A stretch of DNA of 26,113 bases from contig JAANSK020132234.1 in the NCBI GenBank assembly GCA_011763485.2, positions 1-26,113 on the forward strand. The letters are read 5' to 3'. Positions 1 to 11,693 of the stretch are shown piece after piece; the first letter of the stretch is position 1; every line of letters begins with the position of its first letter. The stretch comes from Isoetes engelmannii (lineage: Eukaryota > Streptophyta > Lycopodiopsida > Isoetales > Isoetaceae). A program made the translations under genes and the position numbers. Under the pieces are notes generated by a model that saw nothing but the letters and a program-made list of their open reading frames with translations, ran no database searches and had not been told where the DNA came from.

Positions 1-250
1 AGACTTATGCACGCGCTCAACCTCCACCTTCTCGCGAAAACCAGGGCAAAAAGCTGCTGATGCAAAGAGTCTGGTGCTTTGATTCTTCTAAAATTGCCTT
101 CCTTTCTAGAGATGCATCACTCAGGTTTATATGGATGGGTCGTTTGTTGGCAAAATTGGATTTAGGTTTTTTTTGTACTTATACATTTTAAATCAGAAAT
201 TTCTGATTTCTTTTCTTTTTTTCCTTCTGTGTTTTAATTTGGGAAGCACA
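1..250. other. no recognisable gene at left edge
   Basis: AT-rich sequence with T-runs. A short open stretch at the very start (about 20 codons, ending with a stop near position 60) could be the tail of an exon from outside the window, but it is too short to assign. Confidence 0.4.
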
Positions 251-254
251 AAGA

Positions 255-550
255 GAATTTGTGGAAATTTATCAAGTACATGTTTTGAAGCATGTGGTTT
301 ATAAAGGTTTGGAAGCTTCATGCTGGTTTGTTAGTTGGACTATGAACATACCATTCCTTTCCATTTCTTAGATGTTGAAAGATGTTGATAGAGTTATGCA
401 GGAACATGGACGTTGTATGAAATTCTTGGTAACAAATGCATTTCCATTTTGAATTGCACCCGAATCGAGAAGTCCAAGGTGCATTCCAACTTTTTCAAGA
501 AATGCCTTTTAGAGATGTGGTGTCATGGAGTCCATGCTTGCACCATATAT
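255..550 (+). pseudogene. decayed PPR-like fragment
   Basis: Positions 499-531 read EMPFRDVVSWS, a very close match to the signature of plant PLS-class pentatricopeptide repeat proteins (MPxRDVVSW). Two bases off-frame, the next codons read SMLAPYI, resembling the usual continuation (MIAGY or similar). Upstream, around 265-330, short stretches such as QVHVLKHVVYKGLEA resemble the segment that precedes the next repeat in such proteins. No reading frame stays open through the region, so this is a relic. PPR proteins bind organellar RNA; this copy cannot encode one. The motif is short, so the family assignment is moderate, and the region merges into the repeat that follows. Confidence 0.42.
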
Positions 551-1570
551 CATTATTTGTGGGTGTTCCTAGAAGCAGTTTTAATTAACTCCTCAGACCT
601 TCTATTCAGAACATGGCTTGAATATTAGCTTAGCTGGATACTTTTTCTTTACTAATAATTTGTTTAAATAAAGTTAGCCTGCTCTACCCATGATGATGTT
701 GTTTGCGACATTGAAGGGCATACTGGAGATAATTCTTGTGATAAGACAGAGACATGCAAAACGTTGGTAGCAATTTTCTAGGTATTCCAGATGATATTTT
801 GGTGGTTAAGAGCATTAATGCCTATAAATAATAGATGTTTTTTCCAAATGCAGGCATATTGGGATTGGCAGTAGCATGGAATAATCCATTCGAACTATCA
901 AGTCTTGAGGTGTCATGGAGGCCATGCTTGTACTATGTATCAATTTTTTTTTGGGTGTTTTGGAAGCAGTTTTAATTATTTTCTAACACCTTCTATTCAG
1001 AACAAGGTTTGAATATTAGCTGGAAACTTTTTTCTTATTAATAATCTACTTAGATAAAGTCCAGTTGGATGCTGCCTAGTGGCCAGCCATTAAAAATACT
1101 ATCTACCCACTCACCCACTCACCCATGACGATGTTGTTGCGACATTGGAGGGCATAGTGGTGATAATTGTTGTGCTTGAAAATCATAAGAGGAGACAGAG
1201 AAAACATCGGTGGCAATTTTCCAGGAAATGTTTTGGTGCTGAATTTGAAGGAATTTTGTAGGTATTACAGATGCTAAGTTTGAAGGAAAATCCAAGTGCA
1301 GAAGGTGAAAAAATGGAGCGAAGAGCAAGATAAACTAGAATATATGTTTGGCTTATTAAGGACTTTCAAGTCTTGAGGTGTCATGGAGTTCATGCTTGCA
1401 CCATATATCAAAATTTTTATGGGTGTTTTGGAAGCAATTTTAATTAACTCCTCACACCTTCTATTCAGAACAAGGCTTGAATATTAGATGTATACTTTTT
1501 CTTTATTAATGATCTGTAGATAAAGTTAGCCTGCTCTACCCATGATGATGCTGTTGCGACATTGGAGGGC
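511..1570 (+). repeat. degenerate tandem repeat, three units
   Basis: A unit of about 390-470 bp occurs three times in direct orientation. Anchors beginning tgtcatggag lie at 521, 911 and 1379, each followed by 'catgcttg', 'gggtgtt..gaagca.ttttaatta', 'ccttctattcagaacatggcttgaatatta' type blocks (quoted in pieces), then 'gacattg.agggca' at about 709, 1139 and 1558. Units 1 and 2 also share their second halves. Unit 3 stops at 1570, exactly where LINE coding sequence begins. A small CACCCACT microrepeat near 1108-1125 interrupts unit 2. Unit 1 carries the PPR-like motif, so the repeat probably arose by duplication of a dead PPR gene fragment. Confidence 0.75.
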
Positions 1571-2530
1571 AGCTCATATACACCGAAGATGTGGACCCCT
1601 TGGCATACATCCTGGCTGACATGCAACAACATCTGGATGCCTTGGATACTTTTGCGGGCCACTAGAATGCGTCTTAATTTGGCTAAGACTAAGGTACTAC
1701 TCTTATTGCCCTCGCGTCCACAAGGCCTCTCTCCTTCACTAGTCGGGGTCAAAACGTGGAGATTGCATCTACCTACAAGTATTTGGGATAATTCCAACCG
1801 GTTACGAGTGACAGCAGGTTGGAAGGCACTATATGCAATGCAGCACAACAGTTACAAAGCAGAGCTGTACCACTGGCTCATCGGTCGCACTTGTTTAGGG
1901 TCTCGATATGGAGCCTGTTCTTCTAGACAGGTTGAGATATAAGGCCCATTGGTATCCCTTGCCACCTGGAATGATTTGGAGCAGGTGCAGAAAATCTTCC
2001 ACGCTCAGGCACTTGGGGTAAAATCCACGGTCCCATATCCGATCCTTATGTAAAAGACATGTTTCTTGCCTCTTCAGAGGGCCGCACTCGACTGCCACAT
2101 CATCTACTTTTAGAAGGTGGTCAATATGGACAATGCTCGTATGCCCAACCTTGCTTATACCATGGCAATGGGTCCACAGCGGTACATGTGTACACATCTG
2201 CTTATGAAGAAGCTCAAACTGATAGTATCCATCCGCATAGGTGTGCATTTTCTCAGAATTGAGACATGCAGATGGACCCGGGAGACATGAGAGGACGGCT
2301 TTGTCAGTGTTGCTAGTTAGGAGCTATTGGAGATGCATGTCACACTCTTCAGAACTGTCTGGCATTCGATCATATCCGGGCACGCCATGTTGAGCTGGTC
2401 CCGCCTAACCAGCCACTCCATGGGATGTTGGGCATGCTTCAATAGGATTATTGGGATCATATCTTCAGGAGGTGATGGATATGTGCACTCAACTATGTCC
2501 TCAGACACCACCTTAAAATGTATCCTTGTA
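1571..2530 (+). mobile_element. LINE relic (reverse transcriptase C-terminal half)
   Basis: Conceptual reading across shifting frames gives the order typical of plant LINE ORF2. An LIYTED at about 1573-1590 stands where the catalytic YADD box is expected. It is followed by LADMQQHLDALDTF, then RMRLNLAKTK (the conserved basic motif after the catalytic box), VEIASTYKYLG, ATWNDLEQVQKIF and ALGV, a VVNMDNARMPNLAY stretch, and finally a GDACHTLQNCLAFDHIRARH segment resembling the zinc-binding C-terminal region. Frames change several times (for example between 1660 and 1675, and again near 1770), and in-frame stops occur, so it is non-coding. The 5' part (endonuclease and N-terminal RT) is absent, as expected from incomplete reverse transcription. 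No poly-A or microsatellite tail is obvious after 2530. Confidence 0.8.
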
Positions 2531-3270
2531 CAATTTATCAATATGCTTATCATGCCTTACTAGAGGTCAGAATCGTCTTCATTCAATTGATAAGTAATGA
2601 TAACAAAGTCCTTCGGTGTTGAATGTTGGGTCTGAATTTAAATGCGACTCAAGGTACCAATTTTTGTAACCTGTTACTTCTCAACGTCAAGCCATTTCCA
2701 CAACATGGTACTTTTTCATGTCAAAGCTTTTCAGTCCTATGCTTTTATCAGTTTATTTGCAACATAGGTTGCTGTAAAGTTTGTTGCTTAAAGTTGTACT
2801 ATTTTAAAAGCATAATGCTTAAACCACATAACACAGGACTCGATTTTCCTGAGTTTTATATGTTGAATAGCTATGTAGAGGCAGTTGAAGACCAAAGGGG
2901 AGTCACTCATGTATAAGGGGGGTATATCATCTGCATTCAAGGGATGGCGAAAAATCCCTTGTATATGACTTTTTAAAAGCCAATTTGACCCATTCCGAAT
3001 AGAATTCACCTAGGCTAGTGTAAAAATACCAAAAGCATTAGGATACCTTCAAAGCAACTTCTGGCCCGAATTCTTTTTGCCAATCTTTAGCTCCGCATAA
3101 GAAATCTCTGCAGGTTTATTGCTGGAGAGTTATAATACAAAGGGTCTTCCTTTCTTTGATCCTTTTGTATAATACGCAGCTACTGATGATCATATAGTGA
3201 CTTTTGTGGGCCTGCTAGGTTCGAGATCAAAACTCGAAGGAAAAAATTACAAAACTCGAAAAGAAACAAA
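2531..3270. other. intergenic, no gene seen
   Basis: Non-coding sequence between the LINE relic and the GCP6 upstream region. At 2893-2908 the 16-mer CAAAGGGGAGTCACTC resembles the left terminus of the hAT element at 14707, but no matching right end or target duplication was found, so it is not annotated as an element. Confidence 0.4.
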
Positions 3271-3273
3271 CCC

Positions 3274-3350
3274 GCTTGAGGTCGGCATAACTTCCTTAAA
3301 GAACATAGCTTCATCAGAACCTGCTTGAGGTCGGCAAGCTTCATCAAAAC
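3274..3350 (+). repeat. short two-block direct repeat
   Basis: The 14-mer gcttgaggtcggca occurs at 3274 and 3323, and agcttcatca(g/a)aac follows at 3307 and 3337. The second copy is shorter because the spacer between the blocks is missing. It lies about 400 bp upstream of the GCP6 start codon, and a regulatory role is not shown. Confidence 0.6.
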
Positions 3351-3399
3351 TCGGCTGTCATTCTTGAGTTGGCACGCAAATGTAGAGGAGGGCTGCTTC

Positions 3400-3640
3400 C
3401 AAAAACACAGCCCGCTACTGGACGACCGGATTTGACGCTAACAAAACTCTAACGCTGATTGACAGCAGCCAAGCCAACGCAATCTGTAACGCTGCCTAAC
3501 GCAGCTGGGCAAATCATCTGGACCGTCCAACCACGCCCCCAGACCGATCTCGGCCGTCCAACCCAAAAACCCACTACGAGGGGTTTGCCCTTCGGGCAAC
3601 CCAAAACGCATTGTGCTAACGCCTTAGTAAAGGCATGGTT
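3400..3640. repeat. GC-richer repeat with UUCG-type hairpin upstream of GCP6
   Basis: This stretch is GC-richer than its surroundings and has five or so copies of taacgc-like words, two CCGTCC boxes (about 3520 and 3553), and at 3582-3606 a hairpin with core GCCCTTCGGGC. The same 25 bases recur in reverse complement at 26007-26031, again beside a CCGTCC box. It is therefore one copy of an interspersed repeat family. It ends about 130-160 bp before the GCP6 start codon, so it is likely part of that gene's promoter or 5' leader. Confidence 0.6.
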
Positions 3641-3768
3641 CATGGTCACGAGAGAACGACAGAGAAATGAACACAGAACAAATGAACAATAGAACATACA
3701 AGAAAAGGGCGCCAACTCTGTCACGGATCGTTGCTTGGCAATTGTAGCACAAAGAATTTACGACGGCT

Positions 3769-6700
3769 ATGCCGCCTCAAGGATCTTCTGATGCGTGGAT
3801 CGGAAATGAACCATCAACGTGGGAGCTTTCTGACTTGCAGTACCTCGCATTACGTGAAGAGGATCCAGGGGCTCAAGCTATTGAATCAGATGTTCTTTCA
3901 AGCTCCTATAATGATGGCATTGCACATTACTCAACTGTTTATGATCCTTCAAGCTCTTTTTCGGTATGCATTACTTGCATTGCTTTGGATTTGAAAATGC
4001 TGGAATACTATGCTTTCAGTTGCCTTCTTATCCTTCTTCTCGCAGTTTCCTTGCATTAGGTTATTTATTTTTATTCTAAACCTGGGCACGGGAATTTATC
4101 TATTAAAATCCAGCCATGATTTTCACAATTCATCCTCGTCATTTTTCTTTGAAAATATTAACACTAACACCATTGATAACGATACCACTGCTCAACTTAA
4201 AGAGTAATAAAAAATATGAACAGAAAGATCCTGAGAGGATTCTATAATTTGGATGCAGGAATCTGAGTTGATAAGTGAAGCACTTCTTAGCCTGCAAGGA
4301 GTTCGTTCAGCTGTACATAAATTAGAGAAGCTATCAAAGGTCTTTTCGTTGCAACCAGCTGACAGGAATTATACTAATTTAGCAACATTATGGACGAGAT
4401 CTGCTAGCACCAGTGCAGTGGCAAAGGTGCTCTATGCCTTTTCGTATGCAGGAAATCTTCGTTATGAGCTGGAAAATTTTGTTGACTTCTTTTTGAACAA
4501 AGAAGCTACAGGTAGAGGCAGAAGGCATCTTGAGGATAATGGCTCAAAGAAAAAGAAGAAGGGTGCAAGGAAGAAAAAAAATAAACTTGTGCTCGAAGTT
4601 TCTGATATTCATATGGGCTCTAGCTTGGAGGAAAGTGGACACCTCTCTGGCCTCCTCAACCAGGCTTTTGCAGCTGCTGTAAAAACCATATTGCAGGGTC
4701 ATTCAGCTTCAGCAGATACATTGACAACTTCTATAAGGCATCGCAGGTCATGTGGAAAAGTGCCCCTCAGTGATGTTGATGAACAATGTGATGGGCCTCT
4801 GCTGACATATGGTTATGGTGATATCACCCTCCTAGAGCTTTATTTACACACTGCGGAGCTAAGAGTGCAATTGGAGGCTCTAGCAGCTATTTGTTTGATT
4901 AGACCTAAACATGCTGAACGCACTGAAAGCATATCTGGAAGAGGATTGGAGCGTGGGACAAGACAAGGACCTCGGCAAAGGGAATCCTTTCTTGGAAACA
5001 TTTCCTATTTTCCAAAGGGTGCAGAATTGCTCACGTATCTATATTCCTCATTGCAGGTATGAGGTAGAACATACATTTTGCATGGTCTTTTCTTGGCACT
5101 TCAGATGAAGCTATATCTACTTGCACTTCCTTGTGCAGGGACCTGATCCATTGCATGCAGGGGTCTTGAGATTTTTGTTTGCTCGTACGTACCAGCCTTA
5201 TGCTATCTTTATTCATTCTTGGCTATACCATGCAAGTGTAGTGGATCCTTATAAGGAGTTCATCGTGGACATGTTACACAGTTCATTGGAGGTGACTGTC
5301 CTTTCTTAAGACATTGACCTTGTTTTTCCATATGGCTGGTTACAGTTTTCTGCAGGTATCTTCTGGAATACATGTTCCTACATTTATCACTGGTGTTTCT
5401 GTACCACTTCTTCATGCTGGTCAGCAGTTGCAAGTTTTGTTGCAACTACCTGAAACTCATAACTTTGCCAAGCAGCTAGCAAGTCTATCTTTTCTGAGCG
5501 CAGGCGATGAGATGGACATTGGGGTTCCAGATGCATTTTCTTCTGATTTCTTACATCCGAGATCAAAACAAATATTAATATTCAACAAAAGGAAACTCAA
5601 CGAGATGATAAGAGAAAGAGATCTAAGAATCAAAGGCGCAACCCAACAATTAGAATCTTTTTTTGCGGTCAATACAGATGAAAACAATTTGGAAGCTGAC
5701 CCAACATCTGTAAGTGGTGCTTATTCCTCACAGAGATAAGCTCTTAAAATTTGATCACATGGATGGGTTCCTCTTTCATGTTTCTCAATCTGCGTTTTTG
5801 CGAAGGTTAGGAATGCCACTCCATGGGACTAGAAGAAGATGTAGTTTCTGTATAGGTGTATGATCTGATGAAAAGGTGTTGGCAAAAGGCCCTCATTAGT
5901 TGTAATATACAGATAGAGTATATGCAAACTTTTAGTCCTCAGGATTTAATCAGCTTCAAGTTCTACCTAACAAATTTAACAGCAGTTCTAGGGGCCAGTT
6001 AAACTATAATGTAACAGATGGTCTGCGTCATTGGAATATCATCTGCAATGCTGGCAGGGGGATGCTAAGCCAACACTGTTGTGTTGACAATTATTGTTAA
6101 GCATGCTGGTTGATGCCACTCTTAAGTTGAATACCAAGTCACTGCTGCTTTCCTTTATTTCTTCCCATTGCTGACATAATTGTAACTAAAGGTGAGTTTA
6201 GCATGATGCAGGCTGTGGAAGAGCTTGCCAACAATAGGAACTGTTCTATAACAAAGGATGATTTAACGATGGGGAATTCTGACATGTAAGAATCAGTTCA
6301 ATAACAGTGCCACCATTTTCTCCAATAACTTATATGATAACCATGTCTGTAGATATGAAATACAGCCGTGCTGTCTGGAAGTAGAACAGGTTGTAACAGA
6401 ACCCATTGTGAGAACCATGGATGAAATGGAATGTCAAATAAGAGAAAACTTAGCAGAAGAATCAAAGAATCTGGGCCAATTGGGACTCGGGGAAAGTCAG
6501 GTAATTGAGGCACAAAGGAACTGTGGAAATATCGTTGTGACAGATACAGACTGCAATGGGCCGTTCTTCCTTGGCAAGTATGAGGTTGCAATAGAACATA
6601 CTGGAGAATCCATGTTAAATTATCATGTCGATTTAGACGAGGATGATGACAAAACTGCTCGATGTGGGATATATTCTGCAGACAAGGGTTCTTGCAATTC

Positions 6701-9700
6701 ATGCATTGTAGATTATGAAATGGGAAACCATTGGCCTAACTCAGGTCTTCCTGAAAATCCATTTCTTTCAATCGTCAGTCGTAGACCACTGCCATCTCAT
6801 GAATATACATATACAGTTTTTACGGGAGTGGATTCTTGTTGGGACATTGCTTTGAACCATGCAAATGAACATGATGTGCAGGAGACATTGGTCCCGGAAC
6901 TAGCTTCTATTTCAGATTTTAGAGTGCCTAATGGCCTAAATATTTCTTCTAAAGATCAGAACAGGTCAAGAGTTGGTTTGGGCTTCTCCTTAAACAGGTT
7001 TATGCAGAAAAGTGTTATAATTAATGAAGTTGGGCATCCAGTGTCGGCAAATTTAATTTCTCTAGCTACTGCTGGGACAGTTTCAGAGTCAAATCAAGCC
7101 AGCCAGATTTTCACAGGTGATGATATCAAGAGGTTAGATTCTATATCTGGAAATGCAAGTGGGGGGGCGGAATGGGTCAGGTCTTTGAAGATGTCTAATG
7201 AACAAGTAACTGATTATGGGCAGAGCTTATTTGACTGCGAAGGCAATGAAGAAATTCCTATCAGTATTGTGGTTGATAGGTGTATCGTTCAAGAAATACT
7301 TTCTCAGTATCCTTGTTTGATTGCCAGGTTGTGAGTTAACTTGAAGTCGTCAAGGTTGTGTCATTTGTTGTGTAAATGGTGTCTTGATGATGGCTTAACA
7401 AAATTTCAGATATTATATTGTTAGCAAATTTACACTGAGGTTACTCCAGGAGAAATTAGGTCTGCACGACCATTACTTAGCATTACGGCGTTACTATTTC
7501 ATGGAAGTTGGAGATTGGGCAGACAACTTTGTTACAGGGTTATTTCAGCATGTGAGTCTCTTCCTTAGGCACATTTGTATTTAGGTCCTTGTCCTTGATG
7601 ATTTACATCATCGTTCGGGGGTGATAAACTGAGCATGCATACTGAATTGGCAGAAATGGGAGCCAACTGAAGGTCAGCAAAAACAACTGCAGCTTCAAGG
7701 AATTTTTGAAGCTGCATTGCAGCAATCTTGTTGTGCAGGCGATAAATTTTCTGAGCGACTGTATATTAGTGGAAGTTCTTCCGATAATAGCATCTCGCTG
7801 CCGCTATTAATTGATTGCAACCGTAAGTCTATTGACCTTTGTTTCGAATGATCTTCAGGAATTATGGATGCCTGCTTACAGGTCGTGTTTCTATTTAACA
7901 GGATTGCATGCATTTGATTTTATTTCATTGGGCTACCATGCTGACTGGCCTATTAACTTGATTCTCACATCGGATTGTATAAAATCTTACCAAAGGATAT
8001 TCTCTCTTTTATTGCAAGTCAAGCTTGCTATGTATGCACTACGGGACATTTGCAACATGTTACAAGTACGTTTCTGCTTAATAACAATTTTGTATTTGTT
8101 TTTTAGGGGTGGTAGATGCTTTTCTTTGTTACTCTTATCTTCACGATTATAAGTTCCCTGTTATTTCAAAATGCGAGGCATAAGCTTACGACAAACATGG
8201 ATTCATAGCACTAAGGATCTGTGTTCTTAACCACAAAATTTGACCCGCATACAAGAAGGATACCATTTAAAAGGTCTATAAGAAAGTGAATTTATCCACA
8301 TATTTATTTACCAAAAGAATAGGATGAATTCTTGTTGGAAGATGAGAATGGTAAATTCTATCTGCGTTTACGGCCAGGACATTATTCTCTGCTGATAGTT
8401 TCTTGGTGTGAGCAGTAAAGGGCACATATCTAGGGAACTTTTTCTTGAGGTTAGGTTGTGGACAAGATAAGAATGAAGAAATTTAATTGTTAACACAGTT
8501 ATTTTAGCTTAAGCAAATGGCAATCTTTATAGATGGCTTGCATCATGTTTGACCTGGTTTTTGTTCCATCTTTCTGACTTATGCATTAATCAGAGTGTAG
8601 GACGCTTATCAGAAAACATGAAATATAGGGTTGGAGATGGCTGCTTTCGCACAGTCCATCTCTTCAGGTTTGATCTATGCAGTGAGTACAGTGCATATTT
8701 CTTTAATGGCTGACAGTATGCTTGTGATTATAGGCATGAAATTGGTCACTTTGTATCATCTTTCCAGCGTTATTTACAAACACAACTTCTTTATGTCGCA
8801 TGGAGCAAGTTTAACTATTCCATTCAGCATGAGGTATGCTCCAGCATCTGTTCATTATTAAGAAGTGCAAGGCTTATGCTTTCATTTCCTTTGGTCCTTT
8901 CAGAGTGACTCGTTAACAATGGAATAAGTTACATTGTATGGCACTGATTTCTATCACAATGATATTGCAAATAATAGCCAGGGGGATATAGATATAAGCA
9001 TTAAATTACCTGCTCATTGCTTCCTCTAATGAGTTTCAACATTTAATATTTGCCTCTTTGCTGTGATGAACAGGTGAAGGATATGCAGGATTTGGCAGCT
9101 ATACATGCTGCTTATTTGGATAGCGCCCTTGAAAAGTATGCAACGAATGTTTGATGAGTATGTGACATATGTTGGTCTCTGTTTTCATAAGCCCTAATGT
9201 GTATGGCAGATGCTTCCTTTCGCTGGGCTCAAGGGAGATCAAGCTTTGCATAGAAAGTGCATTACAGTGCATTCTTGACTTCAGATCTTGCTTAAAGGCT
9301 GCTAGCAGAGGAGGAAATGATTCGCTAGTAACCATATTAAGTGGGGAACTTCAGGCACAGGTGATGTTTATTTTTAGCTTCTCTGTGGCTATGTCGTTTA
9401 TGCAGGGTCGTTATCAAATGGTTACTGAGAGTCCTTGGCTAATACGACTTTGCTCATATACCTATTGTCTAGAAACATCTTCGAAGAATGGGGAAAAATT
9501 TCTGATAGTTTAAGAGTTTTGTAGCTTTATGTTGCCTGTTTAGGACTATAACACCTTGTGTTTGAGTAGGTTTCCAGTCATGCCAACACATTTCGATCCA
9601 TGATGAGGCAACTATATTCATACTACTTGAAAGCTGACCCAGACCAGCGAGCACTCCTAGCAGATTTGTGTACAAACATTGACTTCAATGGCTTTATTGC

Positions 9701-9719
9701 CAGTACATGCTCAAGATAA
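3769..9719 (+). CDS. GCP6: gamma-tubulin complex component 6 (GCP6), 14 exons
   Basis: A subunit of the gamma-tubulin ring complex, which nucleates microtubules at the nuclear envelope, cell cortex and phragmoplast. Exons: 3769-3963, 4259-5056, 5139-5291, 5356-5709, 6212-6285, 6353-7330, 7410-7551, 7654-7822, 7902-8065, 8594-8667, 8734-8833, 9074-9135, 9210-9360, 9570-9719. All introns are GT-AG, all phases agree, and they give about 1187 residues, near the plant GCP6 length as I recall it. Exons 2-4 hold the N-terminal GRIP region (ESELISEALLSLQGV; LLELYLHTAELRVQLEAL; PDPLHAGVLRFLF; DPYKEF; HAGQQLQVL). Exons 6-13 hold the C-terminal gamma-tubulin-binding region (LALRRYYFMEVGDWADNF; HAFDFISLGYHADWP; HEIGHFVSSFQRYLQTQL; ALQCILDFRSCL). 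Residues 520-830, nearly all of exon 6, are poorly conserved linker. A lysine-rich run at residues 161-175 could be a nuclear localisation signal. The start at 3769 has an upstream in-frame stop. The exon 10 donor (gtttga) is weak. Confidence 0.93.
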
Positions 9720-9729
9720 CAGATTGTCC

Positions 9730-9735
9730 AATAAA
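9730..9735 (+). promoter_or_regulatory. poly(A) signal of GCP6
   Basis: AATAAA lies 11 bases after the GCP6 stop codon, followed by a T/G-rich stretch. This is close to the stop, so the real 3' end may use this or a further downstream site. Confidence 0.4.
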
Positions 9736-9739
9736 GTTT

Positions 9740-11460
9740 TGTACTGTAGCCTATGATCTGTACAGGTGTTTTCTGTTCTTTACCTTTGCCTTTGTTCTTT
9801 ACCTTCTGTTTTTTATACATCATGAAAATTAGTTCGTCAATAAGAAAGACCTTAGACCATCGGACCAAGCAATCTGTAGACGGAGTAAAACCTAGGTACT
9901 TGATAAGAGCACAGCATATAGGCATCTGGAAATTGCAATTGCCTAATGCAAGCACAATTGCTAAAATTTACTCAGAAAATTTGAAGGTAATTCTTACGTA
10001 GTGATGCTAAAGATGGATTATAATGAATTTCAAATCCATTCTCAAGATGATTCACTATCATGATAGTGGCAAAGAAATGCTTCAATAGAGAAAGCTGAGA
10101 AATAAATTTAAGACTAGTAAAATCGATGAATTTGAAATCCTGAATGTAGAAAGACACCTTGCAACCTTGGATCCAGTTTTTTGCGATTTGTCTACAATCT
10201 AATTGTTCAATCAAACAAAGGAAACAATCTCCCATATTGGTATAAAAAATATTTCTTGTGCTTGTTGCACATGGCATGATTGTATTTCCAAATAGCATCA
10301 ACAAGACAATATAGACTAAAAGTGTATGTTACTTTTGTATTCATATGCCGAACAATAATAGTAAGCCAATAGAATTCTTTGTCGCGTAAATTTATACAAT
10401 ACATTATTAACTTGACTTTGATAATAATACTAGTAATAAATATATAAGTGATAATAATAAGTTATGCACAAGTAGAGTATCACTGATGTGATTCTGATTT
10501 TTCTATCTATAGGCTTGCTACTAGAACCAACGAGTTGCAAGCATTGATGAGAATTTCATCAAGTCCAAGAATTGCAACAAATTCTGCTACTATAAACTCC
10601 ATGATCTCCATGCTACTGAAGTTCCATGAGCCTTTGCCTTTTTTTTCCCTCCAAAATCGGGTCTCTTTGGAGTTTATGGGTATGTCAGTTTGTTTTTGAA
10701 CTTATGTACATGATTCTTTGGCATTTTGATTTGTGGCTTATGTTTTACCAAGAGAATAGTAGATTCTATTCAGACTAATCCCACAAAAATGGAAAACTTT
10801 GGGGATGCTGTAATTGTGGAGGTGATCCAACGGTTGAGATCAATCTTGGCCAGTGGTTTACTAGAGCCATAACACACTGCTACTTCATATAACCCTAGGA
10901 TGTTTTGAAACGAACGATCTACATCGATTCTAACGGCATTATGTTTAAGTCTGCATGTTGAAATATTTCCAATCTTACAACTCGTTCAAATCGATTTTAC
11001 TGTTTCAGAAGGAACAAAAGTCCAAAAAAAAAGTAACAATAACAACATCAAGATAAATCTCCGAGAGAAAATGAGGAGTTGGGATCTAAATATGCAGGCC
11101 TGGAGAGTCATCCAAAATCTATTAAGAAAATAGATTTACCTACACAATTGGTGGAGATGGCGACATAACACAAGGGTTGCACTTAGAGGAGACGTGGCTA
11201 TTAATGTAAAACAAAACAAGGACGCTTGAAAGGGTTCGTTTTCTTTAAATTGTTTCTCAACATATATCCATGGCTGGTGGTTCCCAAATAGGAATAACCA
11301 AATCGTTTGCATGCATGCAATCTTTCTTTAACCTAAAGAACAACGTTCATGACTTTCTCATTTAAGATAACGCTACTTGACGCCAGCTTTGTGAACAATA
11401 ACAGAGTTCCTCATGCCAACAAACAATGACGTTCAGTCTTGTCTCTTCAATTATGTTTGT
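9740..11460. other. intergenic, AT-rich, no gene recognised
   Basis: Downstream of GCP6. 10010-10480 is very AT-rich. Around 10513-10680 one frame on the + strand stays open for about 55 codons, but it has no recognisable motif. Nothing else is supported. Confidence 0.4.
10053..10068. repeat. perfect 16-bp palindrome
   Basis: CACTATCATGATAGTG is its own reverse complement, set in AT-rich DNA. It could be a chance palindrome or the core of a small hairpin element; no flanking terminal repeats were seen. Confidence 0.5.
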
Positions 11461-11693
11461 CGTCACTCCCCCTCAAGATTGACTAGGTTATTATTTGCAG
11501 CATTTGTTCACCTGTTGTCAAAGGTTACCGAAACTGTGCCATTAAAGCTTCACCTACAGCATTAATCTCAAATTCTTATGTGCTAGTGAGTAGACGAAAC
11601 TCCTCGTGCCACACTAGAATCTGTCTAGTTCACTTGCAAATTTTGTAAAAAAAAATCTCTCTAAAATTGCAACCTCAAGAAAGCTCATGTTTT

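Noticed and set aside
2893-2975. possible second hAT element starting CAAAGGGGAGTCACTC
   Set aside because: The left end resembles the element at 14707, but no right terminus with an 8-bp duplication could be placed; CCCTTG at about 2957-2962 is followed by a non-matching flank.
3449-3724. overlapping open frames on both strands upstream of GCP6
   Set aside because: They lie in the repeat with CCGTCC boxes and the hairpin, overlap each other, and show no family motif.
8097-8592. possible extra GCP6 exons within intron 9
   Set aside because: Exons 9 and 10 already join in phase, and no GCP6-like sequence is visible in between.
10513-10680. 55-codon open stretch on the + strand after GCP6
   Set aside because: It has no start, splice context or motif; the length is within chance expectation.
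11460-11480. minus-strand TTGAGGGGGAGTG, like a copia polypurine tract, with a possible LTR fossil to its left
   Set aside because: No second LTR, primer-binding site or polyprotein remnant was found nearby; the motif alone is too short.
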